NCBI GenBank assembly: GCA_011391655.1
Contig: JAABQE010000289.1
Location: 1-16,351 of the forward strand
Reading direction: 5' to 3'
DNA: 16,351 nucleotides
From: Hydrogenophilales bacterium
GTDB lineage: Bacteria; Pseudomonadota; Gammaproteobacteria; Burkholderiales; Thiobacillaceae
Shown here: piece by piece, positions 15,323 to 16,351 of the stretch
Layout: each line of letters starts with the position of its first letter
How positions within the stretch are numbered: the first letter of the stretch is position 1
Position numbers and translations under genes: made by a program
Notes under the pieces: generated by a model
Told to the model about the DNA's origin: nothing
Database searches by the model: none
What the model saw: the letters and a program-made list of their open reading frames with translations, nothing else

Positions 15323-16351
15323 TCAGGCACGGGCCAATTTTGCGGCCAACTTGGCTTCCAGCACGGCATTCTCGTTCTTGCTCTGACGGATGGTCATGAA
15401 CATGTTGAACGTCATCAGCACCGCACCGGTCAGGAAGAACATGCCGCCGATTGCACGCATGGCATAGAACGGCATCATGGCGACAACCGACTCGGCAAAC
15501 GAGTATTGCAGGTTGCCGAATTCATCAAACGAACGCCACATCAAACCCTGGGTAATGCCGGAAATCCACATGGCGACGATGTACAGCACGATGCCAATGG
15601 TCGCCAGCCAGAAGTGCCATTCCACCAGTTTCTGGCTAAACATCTTGGTGTCCCACAGCTTCGGAATCATGTGATACAGCGAGCCGAAGGAAATCATCGC
15701 CACCCAGCCCAACGCACCCGAGTGCACGTGACCGACGGTCCAGTCGGTGTAGTGCGACAGCGCATTGACTTCTTTCAGCGACATCATCGGGCCTTCAAAA
15801 GTCGACATGCCGTAGAACGACAGCGCAACGATCATGAAGCGCATCACCGGATCGGTACGCATTTTGTCCCACGCACCGGACAGGGTCATGATGCCGTTGA
15901 TCATGCCGCCCCATGAAGGCATCAGCAGCAGGATCGAGAATGCAGCAGCCAGCGACGAGGTCCAGTCCGGCAGCGCAGTCCAGTGCAGGTGGTGTGCGCC
16001 CACCCACATGTACATGAAACCCAGCGCCCAGAAGTGGACAATCGACAGACGATACGAGTAAATCGGACGGCCAGCCTGCTTCGGCACGAAGTAGTACATC
16101 ATGCCGAGGAAGGCTGCGGTGAGGAAAAATCCAACCGCGTTATGGCCGTACCACCATTGCGTCATCGCGTCCTGCACCCCGGAGAACAGGCTGTAGGACT
16201 TCATCGAAAACAGATCGACGGGCACCGCCAGGTTGTTAAAGGTGTGCAGCAGCGCGGTGGCGAGAATAAAGGACAGGTAGAACCAGTTGGCGACATAGAT
16301 GTGCGGCTGCTTGCGGCGCATGATGGTGCCCACAAACAGGATCAGGTAGGT
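15323..16351 (-). CDS. ccoN: cbb3-type cytochrome c oxidase subunit I (CcoN), 5' end outside the window
   Basis: Catalytic haem-copper subunit that reduces oxygen to water and pumps protons. The frame stays open to the right edge, where it reads [17 protein letters not shown], so the N-terminal third (roughly 130 residues, including the first low-spin haem ligand) is missing; 343 codons are visible. Active-site residues present are the CuB histidine in [11 protein letters not shown], the cross-linked Tyr and CuB His-His pair in [11 protein letters not shown], and the haem histidines in [13 protein letters not shown]. Multiple membrane helices and the C-terminal Ala/Lys-rich tail fit the family. 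It is the first visible gene of ccoNOQP; its promoter and any FNR/ANR site lie beyond the window. Confidence 0.97.
   Translation of the reverse strand, partial: TYLILFVGTIMRRKQPHIYVANWFYLSFILATALLHTFNNLAVPVDLFSMKSYSLFSGVQDAMTQWWYGHNAVGFFLTAAFLGMMYYFVPKQAGRPIYSYRLSIVHFWALGFMYMWVGAHHLHWTALPDWTSSLAAAFSILLLMPSWGGMINGIMTLSGAWDKMRTDPVMRFMIVALSFYGMSTFEGPMMSLKEVNALSHYTDWTVGHVHSGALGWVAMISFGSLYHMIPKLWDTKMFSQKLVEWHFWLATIGIVLYIVAMWISGITQGLMWRSFDEFGNLQYSFAESVVAMMPFYAMRAIGGMFFLTGAVLMTFNMFMTIRQSKNENAVLEAKLAAKLARA

Noticed and set aside
15307..15369. Upstream ATG that would extend CcoO by 21 residues
   Set aside because: The extension overlaps the ccoN 3' end and looks unlike CcoO, whereas the ATG at 15306 gives the normal [14 protein letters not shown] N terminus.
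16331..16333. GTG at the right end as a start for CcoN
   Set aside because: The frame stays open upstream and continues as CcoN-like sequence (TYLILF) to the window edge, so this codon is internal.

Overview
The window is GC-rich, densely coding chromosomal DNA, most likely from a betaproteobacterium. A Thiobacillus/Nitrosomonadales-type autotroph or facultative respirer is my best guess. This rests on gene order and protein style (ftsY-ftsE-ftsX-rpoH, rsmD-coaD-ferredoxin, mutM next to a dynamin-like GTPase, a ccoNOQP-ccoGHS cluster), not on a database search. I saw no insertion sequence, prophage, tRNA, rRNA or CRISPR array.

Left part (1-3003, + strand): mutM (DNA glycosylase), then a large dynamin-family GTPase of unknown role. 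Second block (3004-6979, - strand): read from right to left, a catalytic M16 zinc peptidase, its zinc-site-dead partner, rsmD, coaD and a YfhL-type 2[4Fe-4S] ferredoxin, tightly packed and probably one operon. Third block (7075-10635, + strand): ftsY, ftsE and ftsX, joined by two ATGA overlaps, followed by rpoH behind its own regulatory region. That region holds a perfect CIRCE operator (9733-9759), so the heat-shock sigma factor gene appears to be under HrcA control. rpoH ends at a perfect 27-bp-stem bidirectional terminator.

Right part (10713-16351, - strand): a cbb3-type high-affinity cytochrome c oxidase locus. Transcription runs right to left: ccoN (5' end outside the window), ccoO, ccoQ, ccoP, an intrinsic terminator, ccoG, ccoH, ccoS, and an unlisted 35-residue membrane micro-ORF just before the shared terminator with rpoH. 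CcoN, CcoO and CcoP form the enzyme, CcoQ is the small accessory subunit, and CcoG, CcoH and CcoS serve copper delivery and assembly. The copper ATPase gene ccoI, usually between ccoH and ccoS, is absent here; ccoH has an extra N-terminal membrane region and ccoG an unusual charged insert.

Most genes are ordinary housekeeping or respiration genes. The observations most worth following up are the CIRCE site on rpoH, the micro-ORF at the end of the cco cluster, the modified CcoG and CcoH, and the active/inactive M16 pair. I found no convincing wholly new system.
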